From NCBI GenBank assembly GCA_024867545.1, contig JANFNE010000004.1:1904507-1968506 (forward strand): a stretch of 64,000 bases of DNA. Direction: 5' to 3'. The translations under genes and the position numbers were made by a program. Below, piece after piece: positions 52,618 through 62,249 of the stretch (positions are counted from its first letter, which is position 1; each line of letters opens with the position of its first letter). The stretch comes from Phytopythium helicoides. Taxonomy: Eukaryota > Oomycota > Peronosporomycetes > Pythiales > Pythiaceae. The notes beneath the pieces were generated by a model. It made no database searches. It was not told the origin of the DNA and saw only the letters and a list, made by a program, of their open reading frames with translations.

Positions 52618-53101
52618 CTATTCCTCGTCCTCGTCGTGGAGGTCGTCGACGACGTCGTCGCCCTCGTCGGCGGCCTCCTCCTCGGCCTCGGCCTCTTCCT
52701 CCTCCTCTTCTTCCTCCTCCTCGTCATCGTCCGTCTTGAACTGCGACCAGTCGATGTGGTGGTACAGGCGCTGCATGTCCACCGGATCGCACCACCAGAA
52801 CGGAGGCCAACCATAGCAAACAACCGTCAGCACCCAACTCGACACCATCCACACTATCCACACTCAAGCAGCAGCAACGCACCCCGCGGTTGGCCGACTC
52901 CCAGATGTACGTGGTGGCCGAGCCGTAGACGGCCTCGACGGCGATGGCGGCCAGCACGATGGACGTGACGTACGTCATGTTGTTCTTCATGAAGGCGCCG
53001 TAGATGGCGTTGAGCGCGCCCTTGCCGTTGACCGACGAGCGCTTGGTGGACGCCTGGCGCGCGCCCTTGGCGGCCAGCGGGCGGAGCGAGCGCGCGAACA
53101 T
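52618..53101 (-). CDS. cytochrome bc1 complex subunit 9-like (QCR9/UCR10) with acidic tail
   Basis: Exons 52883-53101 and 52618-52770 give 123 residues, joined in phase 0 (GTGCGT donor, CAG acceptor). The N terminus is a mitochondrial presequence (MFARSLRPLAAKGARQAS). The QCR9 core follows: FMKNNMTYVTSIVLAAIAVE, then ATTYIWESANRG and RLYHHIDW. The last 45 residues are almost all acidic (DDDEEEEEEEEEEAEAEEE and onward). QCR9 is a small inner-membrane subunit next to the Rieske protein and cytochrome c1. The acidic tail is not part of the usual family length of 55-70 residues. Confidence 0.8.
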
Positions 53102-53727
53102 GGCGACGGGAAGCGAGGGAGCGAGCGGATGAACTGAGGGGGTCGCGCGTCTTCCCCACCGCTCGATGTGGTTTGCTGCGGGTGACCCACTAACTGGGGC
53201 GATAAAACCTCTTGGGAATTGTATATGGTATACGAATACACATAGAGTGGTTGTGGGGCATTTACGACCATGTCATAATAAATAGCAAAACTGTATTTTC
53301 TAATCGAGCTATTATATTCGACAGGTTTTAGATCTCTTGATATTTGTACACATTGAATCTCGCTGGTCGCCGTTCCGATTCGAATTCACTCATAAACTCT
53401 AAGGTTTTTCAAAAACCCACTGAGGTTTTATGATAAACCTCAAGGCGTTTCAAAACACCTCAAGGTTTTTCAGATTTTACGTTTTATTTTCTTTTATAAT
53501 GGTTTATATACCACCATAAAAAAACCTCGGACGCCAGATGGGGATGTGGGGTCAAGGCTGGAGCGGCCCAGCGCCACACGTCGAGGTGCGCAGAGAGCCG
53601 TTTTTTTGGTTCGGGGAACCAAACGGGGGAAAAAAGCCTGGAAGCCTTCGCGAGAAGGAACCGGATCGGCCGCGAGCATCGAGCGGCGCGCGCCGGAGAG
53701 CGCGAGTTGCCCCCGCCCGCGCGCGCG
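53102..53727. other. intergenic with a cluster of short hairpins
   Basis: No gene. Contains the hairpin cluster listed separately, several T/A-rich runs, and the start region of the next gene. Confidence 0.45.
53403..53460. repeat. three consecutive short hairpins with AGGTTTT/AAACCT stems
   Basis: GGTTTTTCAAAAACC (53403-53417), GAGGTTTTATGATAAACCTC (53422-53441) and AGGCGTTTCAAAACACCT (53443-53460) follow each other. The motif AAGGTTTTTCA recurs at 53463 and AAAACCTC at 53521. Confidence 0.65.
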
Positions 53728-54842
53728 ATGGCGGCCAAGCGGCGGCGCGCGGACCTCCGCGACGCCTCGGAGCGCGGCGCAGCGGCGACTGCGGCGGCGC
53801 AGGACGCGCGCGAGCAGCCCAAGCGGCGGAAAGTTGCACTTGCGGATACTCAAGTTGAGGCGAAGCCGAGCGTTGAGCGTGTAGAGGGGGAGAAGGAGGC
53901 CGAGGAGGCGAAGAGCGAGGCGACGACCAGCAAGGAAGAAGACAAGGAGGAGGAGAAGAGCGAGGCGACGGTTGTAGCGGCGGCGACCGGCAAGGAGGAG
54001 GAGAAGAAGGAGGAGGAGGAGGCCCCGCCAGCGTTCACGTCGCCCGCGAGGAAGAAGCGCGCGCGCGCGGCGGCGGCGTCGCCCTCGACGCCCACTGCGG
54101 TGTGTGTGACGCCCCCGAGGCCCACGAAGCTCCGACGGACGGCGGCGACGGCGACGGTCGCGGTCGCGAGCGGCGAGGAGGAGGTCGAGGACAAGCCCCG
54201 CGTGCCCGTGCGCGTGCCGAGCTTGGGGCATGAGGACGTGCCCAAGGAGAACCTCGAGGACGCGCACACGCCGTACCACAACAAGGTGCAGGTGCCGCGC
54301 CTGGAGATCCCGGACGTGCGCGAGGGCGACGAGATGAAGTGCCAGCAGCTGCTGCGGTCGCTTCAAGGTGACCCCGCCGCCGTCGGCGCGCATGCTCGAC
54401 AAGCGGAAACCCGCCGCCCCCGCCCCCGCGACCGAAGCGCCGGCGATTCGTGCGGCCGGTCAACCCGGTGCCGGGCGTCGGCGTCACGTACGCGCGGTCC
54501 TACCCGCGGCTGGCGCTGTCGCCGCTCGTGGACTCGCCGCCGACGTCCCCGACGTCGCCCCCGCGCGTCTTCCGTTCGCTGGCAAACGACTTTGCATTGG
54601 CTGTTCACGACACACCGCAGCAGCCGCGGAGGGTTCGACCAGAGCCCCAGATGGCTCGAAGGTCGAGGCGCTCTCGGTCCGGCAGCAACGCGTCGCGGCG
54701 GTCGATCGACACGCCCACCTCCACCATGGTGCTGCGCTCGCGGCAGCTCAACCACAACACACAGCCGAGCCTCTCGAAGCCCGAGAACGCGCGCGAGCGG
54801 GAGCAGCGCGAGTTCCACGAGCGCGAGCGGCGAGGGGCGTAG
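53728..54842 (+). CDS. charged nuclear-type protein, gene structure unresolved
   Basis: From the ATG at 53728 (MAAKRRRADLRDASERG) the frame encodes a lysine/glutamate-rich protein with basic clusters (KRRKVALAD, ARKKRARAAAAS) and PHTPYH-like segments to about 54367 (QQLLRSLQ). A second open stretch in another frame, to 54842, encodes RPKRRRFVRPVNPVPG and TMVLRSRQLNHNTQPS, and ends ERERRGA. The two halves look like one protein, but no splice pair I tried keeps the frame, so an indel or an unusual intron lies near 54368-54440. Function unknown; low-complexity nuclear protein by composition. Confidence 0.45.
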
Positions 54843-55245
54843 TTGGAAGCCGCTGTTTCGTTCGACTCTCCAGCGTGATATGAGCCCTTGGGGGACTCCC
54901 ACCTTTGACGGTGGACGACGGCAGCAACGGACGGATGCACTGCGCCAACTACTCTACCACGAAGCATCAAGCAAAAAGGACGAGCGCCAATCCATCCATC
55001 CATCCAACGCAAGGCGAAGCCGCTGCAAGCGCCGCATGCCCACGGCGTCCCATGATCGCCCGTGGCACTCATGTATTTACAGATATTTGTGTCTCACTAT
55101 AGCTTTTTTTTTTCTTCTTCTTTTCTCTTCCTAGAAATCCGGGTAAAACATAAAAGATCAGTGAGTTTGTATACTCCGCAGGCGTTTTCCGTCAAAAATC
55201 GACGGTCACAATTCCGGCCTCCTCCCCAACCAACCGCCGACAATC
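54843..55245. other. intergenic, no gene seen
   Basis: About 400 bp. A T/C-rich tract (CTTTTTTTTTTTCTTCTTC, near 55103) lies about 140 bp before the RPC9 start. Confidence 0.45.
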
Positions 55246-55680
55246 ATGAAGGTGCTGCTGGTGAATGAGGGCGCGCTGAGCGACTTCGAGGTGCTGCAGC
55301 TCATGCAGGAGCGCAAGGAGCAGCGGCTGCACAAGTCGGCCAACGTGGCGTACGCGGAGCGCAACTGGATGGACCACAAGGTGCTCAAGTTCCTCACGCA
55401 GAGCCACTCCAAGTGTGCGCATGTGACGGCGAGCGGCGCGCGCGACTTCGCGCGGCAGGCCGACCAGGCGGGGCTCAAGCTGTCGCCTGCAGAGAAGCTG
55501 CAGTTTATCAACCACCTCCCCATGGAGCTCGTCGACATCCACCTCATCGTCGAGGACTGCGCCGGCCGCTTCAGCGAGGAGCAGGTCGAGGAGCTCATCC
55601 GCATCGTCAAGCGCACGCTCGCCGCCCCGCTGCTCGAGAAGCAGCGCGATGAGGCAGAGGTCGCCGAGGACGCCGACTAG
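55246..55680 (+). CDS. RPC9: RNA polymerase III subunit RPC9 (CRCP/Rpc17)
   Basis: 144 residues, single exon. It begins MKVLLVNEGALSDFEVLQLM, the typical Rpc17 start, and has an HRDC-like helical C-terminal half: AEKLQFINHLPMELVDIHLI, then CAGRFSEEQVEELI. With Rpc25 it forms the stalk of RNA polymerase III. The tail is acidic (EAEVAEDAD). Convergent with the RBM39-like gene, 143 bp apart. Confidence 0.9.
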   Translation: MKVLLVNEGALSDFEVLQLMQERKEQRLHKSANVAYAERNWMDHKVLKFLTQSHSKCAHVTASGARDFARQADQAGLKLSPAEKLQFINHLPMELVDIHLIVEDCAGRFSEEQVEELIRIVKRTLAAPLLEKQRDEAEVAEDAD

Positions 55681-55823
55681 CCCACGACCAACGCATGTAC
55701 AAATACACCACGTAGCTAGCTACTTCGTCAACGTCTACAGCTCTTCTCATGTGTATTACGTCGCCGCTGCAGGCGCTTTAGCTTAGCTATCTGCGACTCC
55801 AAGCGACTCCTAGCACCTCCTTT

Positions 55824-57647
55824 CTACTGCCCGTTACGCGCCTGCAGCACAGCGGAGCGCGCCGCCGGGAACATGCCCACGTACTCTTGCGAGGAGAGGT
55901 ATCGCACGCTGATCTGCCGCTTGTTGAACCAGCGGCCGTGAAGCTTCTTGGCTGCGCTCGCAGCGGCTTCGACGTTCGCGAACAGAATGTACACGAGTCC
56001 GCCGGCCTTCTCTTGCTCGACGTACGAGTGTAGCACCGTGCCGAACTGCCCACACTCCTCGACCACATCCTGCTGAATCTCGATGAACCACTCGGGGTTG
56101 CCGCTGCGCTTCTCCTCCGCGACGTCAAACATGTTCTTGATCACAAAGCAGAACGACTCGCTTCCCTCGATATCAAGCGAGGCAATCAGCGCGGCTGCTT
56201 GATCCGCGCGCTGGGTGCTGCCTGCGCTGGGGATGTTAGCACCCATGGAGACTCCTGGCGTCGGGAAAATCTCCTTGTTGCCCGCAAGCTTCGCCATCAG
56301 CGCCATGCGCGACTGGGCATTCAGATTCAGCCCAGAACCTTCTTCATCCTCGAGCTTCCAGCCACCGCTACTGCGTCCAGCGTTAAAGCTGTTGGTAGCG
56401 CCAAAGCTCTGTGCCTGCCCATCGCGGAACGCATTTTCGTTGACAGGGCCAAGCTTCAGGTAGTTACCTGCGACTTCGAGACCGTTGCCCTTCGAGAGAG
56501 CAAAGTTGGCCTCTTGCGGGGTGTTGAACTGGACAAAGCCAAATCCCTTCGAGCGGCCCATTTCGTCACGGTTGATCGTCACCGACAGCACTTCGCCGAA
56601 AGCCTGGAACACAATACGCAAGTCGTCTTCGGTGATGTTGGTGTGCAGGTTACCACAATAAATACGGCTCGCCGCTGACAAAGCAGAAGCCGATTGCGGC
56701 CCATCGTATCCGTCTCCAGTGGGATCGCCTCCAGCACCCCCAGCCATGGCAGACTCCTTCTTGGCCGCAAAGTTCTTCTCGGCCTCGGAAGCCTTCACCA
56801 TAATGGGAAACACCTGGAAGTCCGGCGCCTGCCCGTTCATTAGCAGGACCTTGGGCACGTCCTCCAGGTTAGACATTTCCACGTACGCGAAGCCCTTGGA
56901 GCGGTTGGTGAACTTGTCTCGGATCAGCAGCACGTTCTCGACCTTGCCCATCGTGCGGAAGAAGCGCTCCAGGTCCTTCTCGCGCACTTTTTGCGTCAAC
57001 TGCCCGACAAACACAGTGCGGTGGTCCCGCGTCAGCTCCATTAGCTCGCGCTGCTTGGCACGCTCAGCGCGCTCGGCAGACGTGCTGCGCGCGCGAGGCT
57101 TCGGCGGCGATCGACTCCGGCTGCGACTGCGGCTCGGGCTGCGGCGGCGGCGTCGACGGCGGTCACGATCGCGATCACGGTCGCGGCTCCGGCTGCGGCT
57201 CCGGCTGCGTCGCGAGGACCGGCGGCTTCGGCGTGACGAATGGCGTCGAGATTTCGACCTGGAACGAGAGCGAGTGTGCGATCGAGATCGCGACCTCGAT
57301 CGCCGCGAGCGCTCACGGCGGCGCCGACGCGATGCCGACGTCGACCTGGAGCGACGCTTGGACGACCCCTCGCGCGGCGTGGCATCCGCCTTGCTGCTCT
57401 CCTGCTGCTTGGCCTTGACAGTCGTCGTAAATGACAGGAACAAGCGCATACACAGAGAAGGCACGGTTAGACTCATGAGCAACATGCATAACGATCTGCT
57501 GGTGGGGAAGCAACACCACCCAGACGACTCTTCTGCGTCCAGCAGCGCCGCTCCACCAGCGCCAACGCGACCAACGCAGCGATCGCCCACCTGGTCAGCA
57601 GCTTGAAGCCCTGCCTGCAGCAGCGAGTCGATGTCTGCGTCGGCCAT
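55824..57647 (-). CDS. RBM39/CAPER-like splicing factor
   Basis: Exons 57591-57647 and 55824-57413 give about 548 residues; the acceptor before AKQQESSKAD (AAG) is less certain. MADADIDSLLQAGLQAADQ is the first exon. An SR/RD-rich segment follows (SRSRSRDRDRDRD and similar), then RRM1 (TVFVGQLTQKVREKDLERFF, RSKGFAYVEM), RRM2 (RIYCGNLHTNITEDDLRIVF, SKGFGFVQF) and a C-terminal UHM-type RRM (CGQFGTVLHSYVEQEKAGG to LHGRWFNKRQISVRYL). This order is that of RBM39/CC1, a U2AF65-like splicing factor in the nucleus. Divergent from UNC-45 with 240 bp between starts; two ATTGG (reverse CCAAT) boxes, at about 57749 and 57784, lie between them. Confidence 0.88.
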   Translation of the reverse strand: MADADIDSLLQAGLQAADQVGDRCVGRVGAGGAALLDAEESSGWCCFPTSRSLCMLLMSLTVPSLCMRLFLSFTTTVKAKQQESSKADATPREGSSKRRSRSTSASRRRRRERSRRSRSRSRSHTRSRSRSKSRRHSSRRSRRSSRRSRSRSRSRDRDRDRDRRRRRRRSPSRSRSRSRSPPKPRARSTSAERAERAKQRELMELTRDHRTVFVGQLTQKVREKDLERFFRTMGKVENVLLIRDKFTNRSKGFAYVEMSNLEDVPKVLLMNGQAPDFQVFPIMVKASEAEKNFAAKKESAMAGGAGGDPTGDGYDGPQSASALSAASRIYCGNLHTNITEDDLRIVFQAFGEVLSVTINRDEMGRSKGFGFVQFNTPQEANFALSKGNGLEVAGNYLKLGPVNENAFRDGQAQSFGATNSFNAGRSSGGWKLEDEEGSGLNLNAQSRMALMAKLAGNKEIFPTPGVSMGANIPSAGSTQRADQAAALIASLDIEGSESFCFVIKNMFDVAEEKRSGNPEWFIEIQQDVVEECGQFGTVLHSYVEQEKAGGLVYILFANVEAAASAAKKLHGRWFNKRQISVRYLSSQEYVGMFPAARSAVLQARNGQ

Positions 57648-57887
57648 GTTCGCTCCCTCAAGCTCGGGCGTTGGTTGAGCTCTTCCGTCCTTTCTCGCCT
57701 TTTGGCTTTTCGATCGCAATCAACAGGGGGAAACCGCACGTTTTTTCTATTGGTCAAAATGCCTTCAATTATACCCGTTTTCATTGGTCAAAAACCGAAG
57801 ATATGCCTCTTTTTTCGTGGCGTTCTCTCGTACAACAACAACAACAACAAGAAGCGAGGGGAAAGCGAGACAGGCGGCGCGGCGACC

Positions 57888-60800
57888 ATGGCGACGCTGG
57901 CGCAGCTCGAGCAGCTGCGCGCCGAGGGCAACGCGCTGTTCTCCGCCAAGGACATGCAGCGCGCGGTGGAAAAGTACTCGGAGGGGCTGGCGGCGGCCGA
58001 CGCCGTCGCTGGGGGCGCCGAGGGCGTGGACGACGCGACGCTCGACGCGCAGCGCGTGCTGCTGTGGAACAACCGCGCGGCCTGCTTCCTGCAGCTGCAG
58101 CAGTTCGCGCGCGCGCAGGAGGACTGCTCGCGCGCGCTGGCGGTCGACTCGAGCAACGCCAAGGCGAGATACCGCCGCGCGCAGGCGCACGTGGGGCTCG
58201 GGCACTTCACGGACGCCTTCCAGGACGTGCGCCTCGTGCTGCAGCTCACGCCAGGCAACAAGGCGGCCGTGGCGCTCGCGAGAAAGATCAAGGAGTCGGT
58301 GCAGGACGACGCGAACGGCGTGCAGAAGGCGCTCGACACGATTGTGGGGAGCGCGACAGAGCTGGCGGACGCCTCGGCCAAGAGACTGGCGGACGACCAG
58401 GGCAACAAGAAGCTCCTCGAGGACGCGCTCGTGTTCTTGGAGATGAAGTCCCATGCTGAGCTCACGAGCGTGCCGGCAGAGATTGCGCGCCGAGGAGGGC
58501 TGGCTGTGATTTGGCGACTCGTGGTCCAGCTACTGAAGCGCATTGACGACTACAAGCACACCTGCCGCGCAGGAAGTGGCGCATTCGATTGTTGCGCACG
58601 CTGTCGCCGTACTCTCAGTGGTAGCGTCGGCGTCGCTAGAGCTGTCTGGTCGCGTGTTTGATGAGAGCCTTGTCAACAGCGGAGACAGCGATGACGGTGG
58701 CGCAAACGCCAGCTCGAACGGCTTCGACCGCGTGATCCATCTTTTCCACTCTCAGATCGCGCTCGAGTACAAGGAGCCTGACGCCGAAGCTCCGCGTCCC
58801 GGCGGTATGGCTCTGCGCGGCCGCAAGGCGATTGTGAAGCTTTGTGCGTTTACGTTCAAGTACTTGATGGTGTCGGCTGCGTCGAGCTCTTCCGCTTCGA
58901 TAAACGAGGCGCACATTCGTAACGTGTTGAACGGTCTCCTGTATGGTCTTCGTAGCCGGGAAGTGGAGTTGCAGATTGCTGCGCTGGACGGACTTCTCCA
59001 CTTCATCTCTGTTACCTCGGCGGCAATGTCAGCGACTACCGTTGGACAGGCACCGCTGGACGACGATACTCGCCGTCGGCTTTCAGCTCATTTCTCAACG
59101 CTTACCCAAGAGCTTGGCGTGTTTCCACTTCTTCATGCCACCGCTGCTGGCGCACTGCATGTTTCGACTGACACAGCATCGATCCATATTGTGCTGAGCC
59201 GGTTGCCCCTGGTGTTCACACAGTGCCTCGCCCAGTTGGAGGGGAAAGACAGCGTGCTCCGACGACTGGTGACAGACTACTGCGTCACACCTGTTCTTCA
59301 AGTTCGCACAACAGATCGCTCTCTCGTGGAGTCTGCGTCGTCGTCGTGCTTGCTGCTGTCTGCATTGTTCTTGTCGAATGCCAAGCTTGCGTTGTGGGCT
59401 GTGCAGCAGACAACGACTGTGCAGGATGACGACAGCTCTTCTGGTGGAGTAGCTTTCATGGGTCGTATCAACAAGCTGCTGGACGCTTCGCGGACGTGGG
59501 CGTCCAACATGAACTACTCTGGCGACCATACGCGACGCCTCCAGGAAATTTGGGTGGACTGTGTCGCGAGTGTGTGTGGCGTCGAGAATGGCGCGCAGCT
59601 TGTCCCACCTATTCTGCGTGTTGAGATGTACAAGATGTTGCGCGCAGCACTCGACGACGATGACTTGGCGCTTCGTGCGAGTGCGCTAAGTATTCAGGTG
59701 AAGATTGCGATTGTGGAGAAGACCCTGGAGCTCGAGACGGTGGATGGTCAGTTGTTGGTTGACACAATGTTTGACGTGCTGGAAAGTGCCCACGTGAAGG
59801 AGACGAAGCATCGCGACGCTGCTGCTGCGGTTGCGAAGGGTAAAAAGCCGACGCCTGAGCAGAAAGAGGCGGCAGCGTTTGCAACATGGAGCACTCGCAC
59901 TTCTCCGAAGGAGCGTGCTATCGAGGCGCTTTCGTACCTGATCACCCAAACGGATGTGAAGGAAGCATTTGTGAAGCGACCTAACGCAGTCAAGAGCGTG
60001 TTCGCCATTGAGTTCCCGTCAACGTCAGCGTCGACGAGTCAGGTCGGATACCGTTCGAATGTGTACTATGGAATCGGGTACATCCTGCACCACAGTCTGA
60101 CGTCCGAGTCGGCACTCAAGAAAAAGCAGATGGAAGGCATGGAACTGACGCCGGAGCAATACGAGGAGCTGCAAAAGGCGCTGAAGCAAAAGTCTGTGCT
60201 TGAAGACGGCGACTCACCGGAACTCGTTCACGCACGCGTGCAGAAGCTGGCTGCATCTCGAGATGTTCTTACGACTCTGGTGCAGCTGCTCAAGTTCGCG
60301 ACGACGTCATCTCAAAATGTGCTGGAGATGGCTGTGCTGTCTGCTCTCCATGCTTCCGAGGTACCCCAAGTACGCGGAAGCTTGGTTCAGTGCGGCGTGT
60401 TCCAGGCACTGATCCCGCTTTCGCTTCACACGGTAAAGAAGCCCGCGTCCAAGCAGGCTGATTCCAAGACACCGCCGCAGCAGCTCGGCACGACGATCTC
60501 GAACGCTGCGGGTCAAGCGATGGCTCGTATCTTGATCTCGACGAACCCCAACCTGATCCCGTCGTCGTCGTCTTTTATCTCTTTTGTCGTCTGTGAAGCC
60601 ACTCCTGCAGCTGTGCAAGGGTGAGACGCAACTACTGCAGTTTGAAGCGCTGATGGCGCTCACGAACGTGGCGAGTGTGTCTGACGAGACCAAGTCTCGA
60701 ATCGTTGCCGAGCCACAGGGTTTGTCGACGCTCCAGTACCTCCAATTCTCGGAGCACGAGCTGGTGCGTCGCGCTGCTACGGAGGCGATTTGCAACCTCC

Positions 60801-61270
60801 TTCCGAATGACGAAGTGATCGAAAAGGTGTTTCTGAACGAGGAGCGACTGCGGCTTTGGATTGCTTTGTCTTCTGTGGAGGAGGAGGAAGAGGACTTTGA
60901 GACGGCGCGTGCAGCGAGTGGTGCGCTCGCAATGGTGTCTCAGGTGCCAGCTGTTGCCTGGCTGATGATGAAGCAAGGTGGTCTTGGAACCTTTTGTGCT
61001 GTTGTGGAGTCTTCGACGCAAGAGGAGACGCTTCACCGCGCGCTGTTTGCTGTGGAGAATATGACTGGCGTGCTGACGGGGACACTGGCAACGACTGGGT
61101 CAAGCGAGGACGAAGTGGAGAAGCGGAAGGAGGCGCCGAAGTTTGTGGAAGAGGTGAAGACCCACCGCAATGCGTTGACAAAGAAGATGGAAGCGCTTAT
61201 TGCACGGGGTAGTCCAGCTGTGCAGGAGGCTGCTCGGTCGTGCCTGGCTGCGCTCTCGAAGGTGAAGTGA
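57888..61270 (+). pseudogene. UNC-45-like chaperone (TPR plus UCS), two frameshifts in this sequence
   Basis: Three frames make one protein of about 1120 residues. The first, from ATG 57888, has TPR motifs (LRAEGNALFSAKDMQRAVEK, LLWNNRAACFLQLQQFARAQ, KARYRRAQAHVGLGHFTDAF) and reaches RIDDYKHT near 58550. The frame then shifts by one base to PAAQEVAHSIVAHAVAVLSV, which runs to about 60570 (STNPNLIPSS), and shifts by one again to SSVKPLLQLCKGETQLLQFE, ending at 61270. The last part is armadillo-like (LMALTNVASVSDETK, AATEAICNLLPND), as in the UCS domain. UNC-45 proteins fold myosin together with Hsp90. With conserved sequence on both sides of both shifts, sequencing or assembly indels are likely, so the gene may be intact in the organism. 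Confidence 0.8.
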
Positions 61271-61351
61271 TTCAGCGGATTGGTGGATTAGGCTGTGATA
61301 GGCGAAATAGATGCTGTTTCAAAGAGACAGAGGCGATTGTATGCGGACATG

Positions 61352-61862
61352 TTAGTGGTCAAGCTTGAGTGCAGGCGGGGAGATGGCGGCGCCGTAGACC
61401 GTGACGATGCAGTAGATGGTGGCGTTCTCCCAGAGCACGGAGCAGTATCCGTCAAGCGTGGGATCCCAGAAGCACGCAGCGGCTGTGGCCATGGCGGCGC
61501 CAGTCTTTTGCATGATCATGCACGTGACGGCGTACTTGAAGGGTTTGTTGAGGTTCTGGAGACCCGAGAGCACCGTCGCAACGAGCGAGTTGGACCAGTC
61601 CATGACCTTCTTGCGGTTGTACACCGTGTCCTTGAGGGTTCCCTCGATCGCCTGTCAATGAATGTCGTTGTCAAGCTTTTTGTACAAGATGATCGACGGG
61701 GTTTGTGAGATATCTATCCACTCACTGTCTTGGCGATCGGCAGCACATCTTCTTGCGAGAACTCGCTCTGTAGCAAAAAAGACAGACGCCCACGCCATGA
61801 ACTCAACAACGAGCCATACTGGAGGATGGCAAAGCAGAATCGAGCACCTCCGTGGTGTCCAT
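61352..61862 (-). CDS. dynein light chain, Tctex-1 type (DYNLT)
   Basis: Exons 61848-61862, 61726-61767 and 61352-61651 join to 118 residues, all in phase 0. The first exon codes only for MDTTE and its donor (GTGCTC) is inferred. The core reads AIEGTLKDTVYNRKKVMDWS, LNKPFKYAVTCMIMQKTGAA, CFWDPTLDGYCSVLWENATI and YCIVTVYGAAISP, the Tctex signature. It is a subunit of cytoplasmic or axonemal dynein that holds cargo or the intermediate chain. Usual family length is about 113. Confidence 0.87.
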
Positions 61863-62249
61863 CGTTTCTTCAGCTCGCCTTGTGCTCAATCGAGTAGCTG
61901 GGTTTGTCGAGTCTGGGCAGGCGCGTCGGTTCGAGACTGAGATTTCGGGGGGAAAAGCTTCATGAGGCTGCATTCCAGTCACCAATTTGCTTCTTGCCAC
62001 TTCAGCATAAAATTGTCATAGCGTGGTCGTCTACAGAGCGAGCATCAACCAACGCGATAGGCCCATGCTCTCAGAGATCCGCTGGGTCCTGTGACGATGG
62101 ATCGATGGATCGATTCAACATGGTGCAGTGTAGGCTCATCACATATCTTTCGCAATGAACCCGCTGGGTTCAGCTCCGCTCTCTTGACTCTGACATGGCA
62201 CTATCGGGTCAAAGAAGTTCTGCTCTCACAACCGACGAAGCTCAAGACG

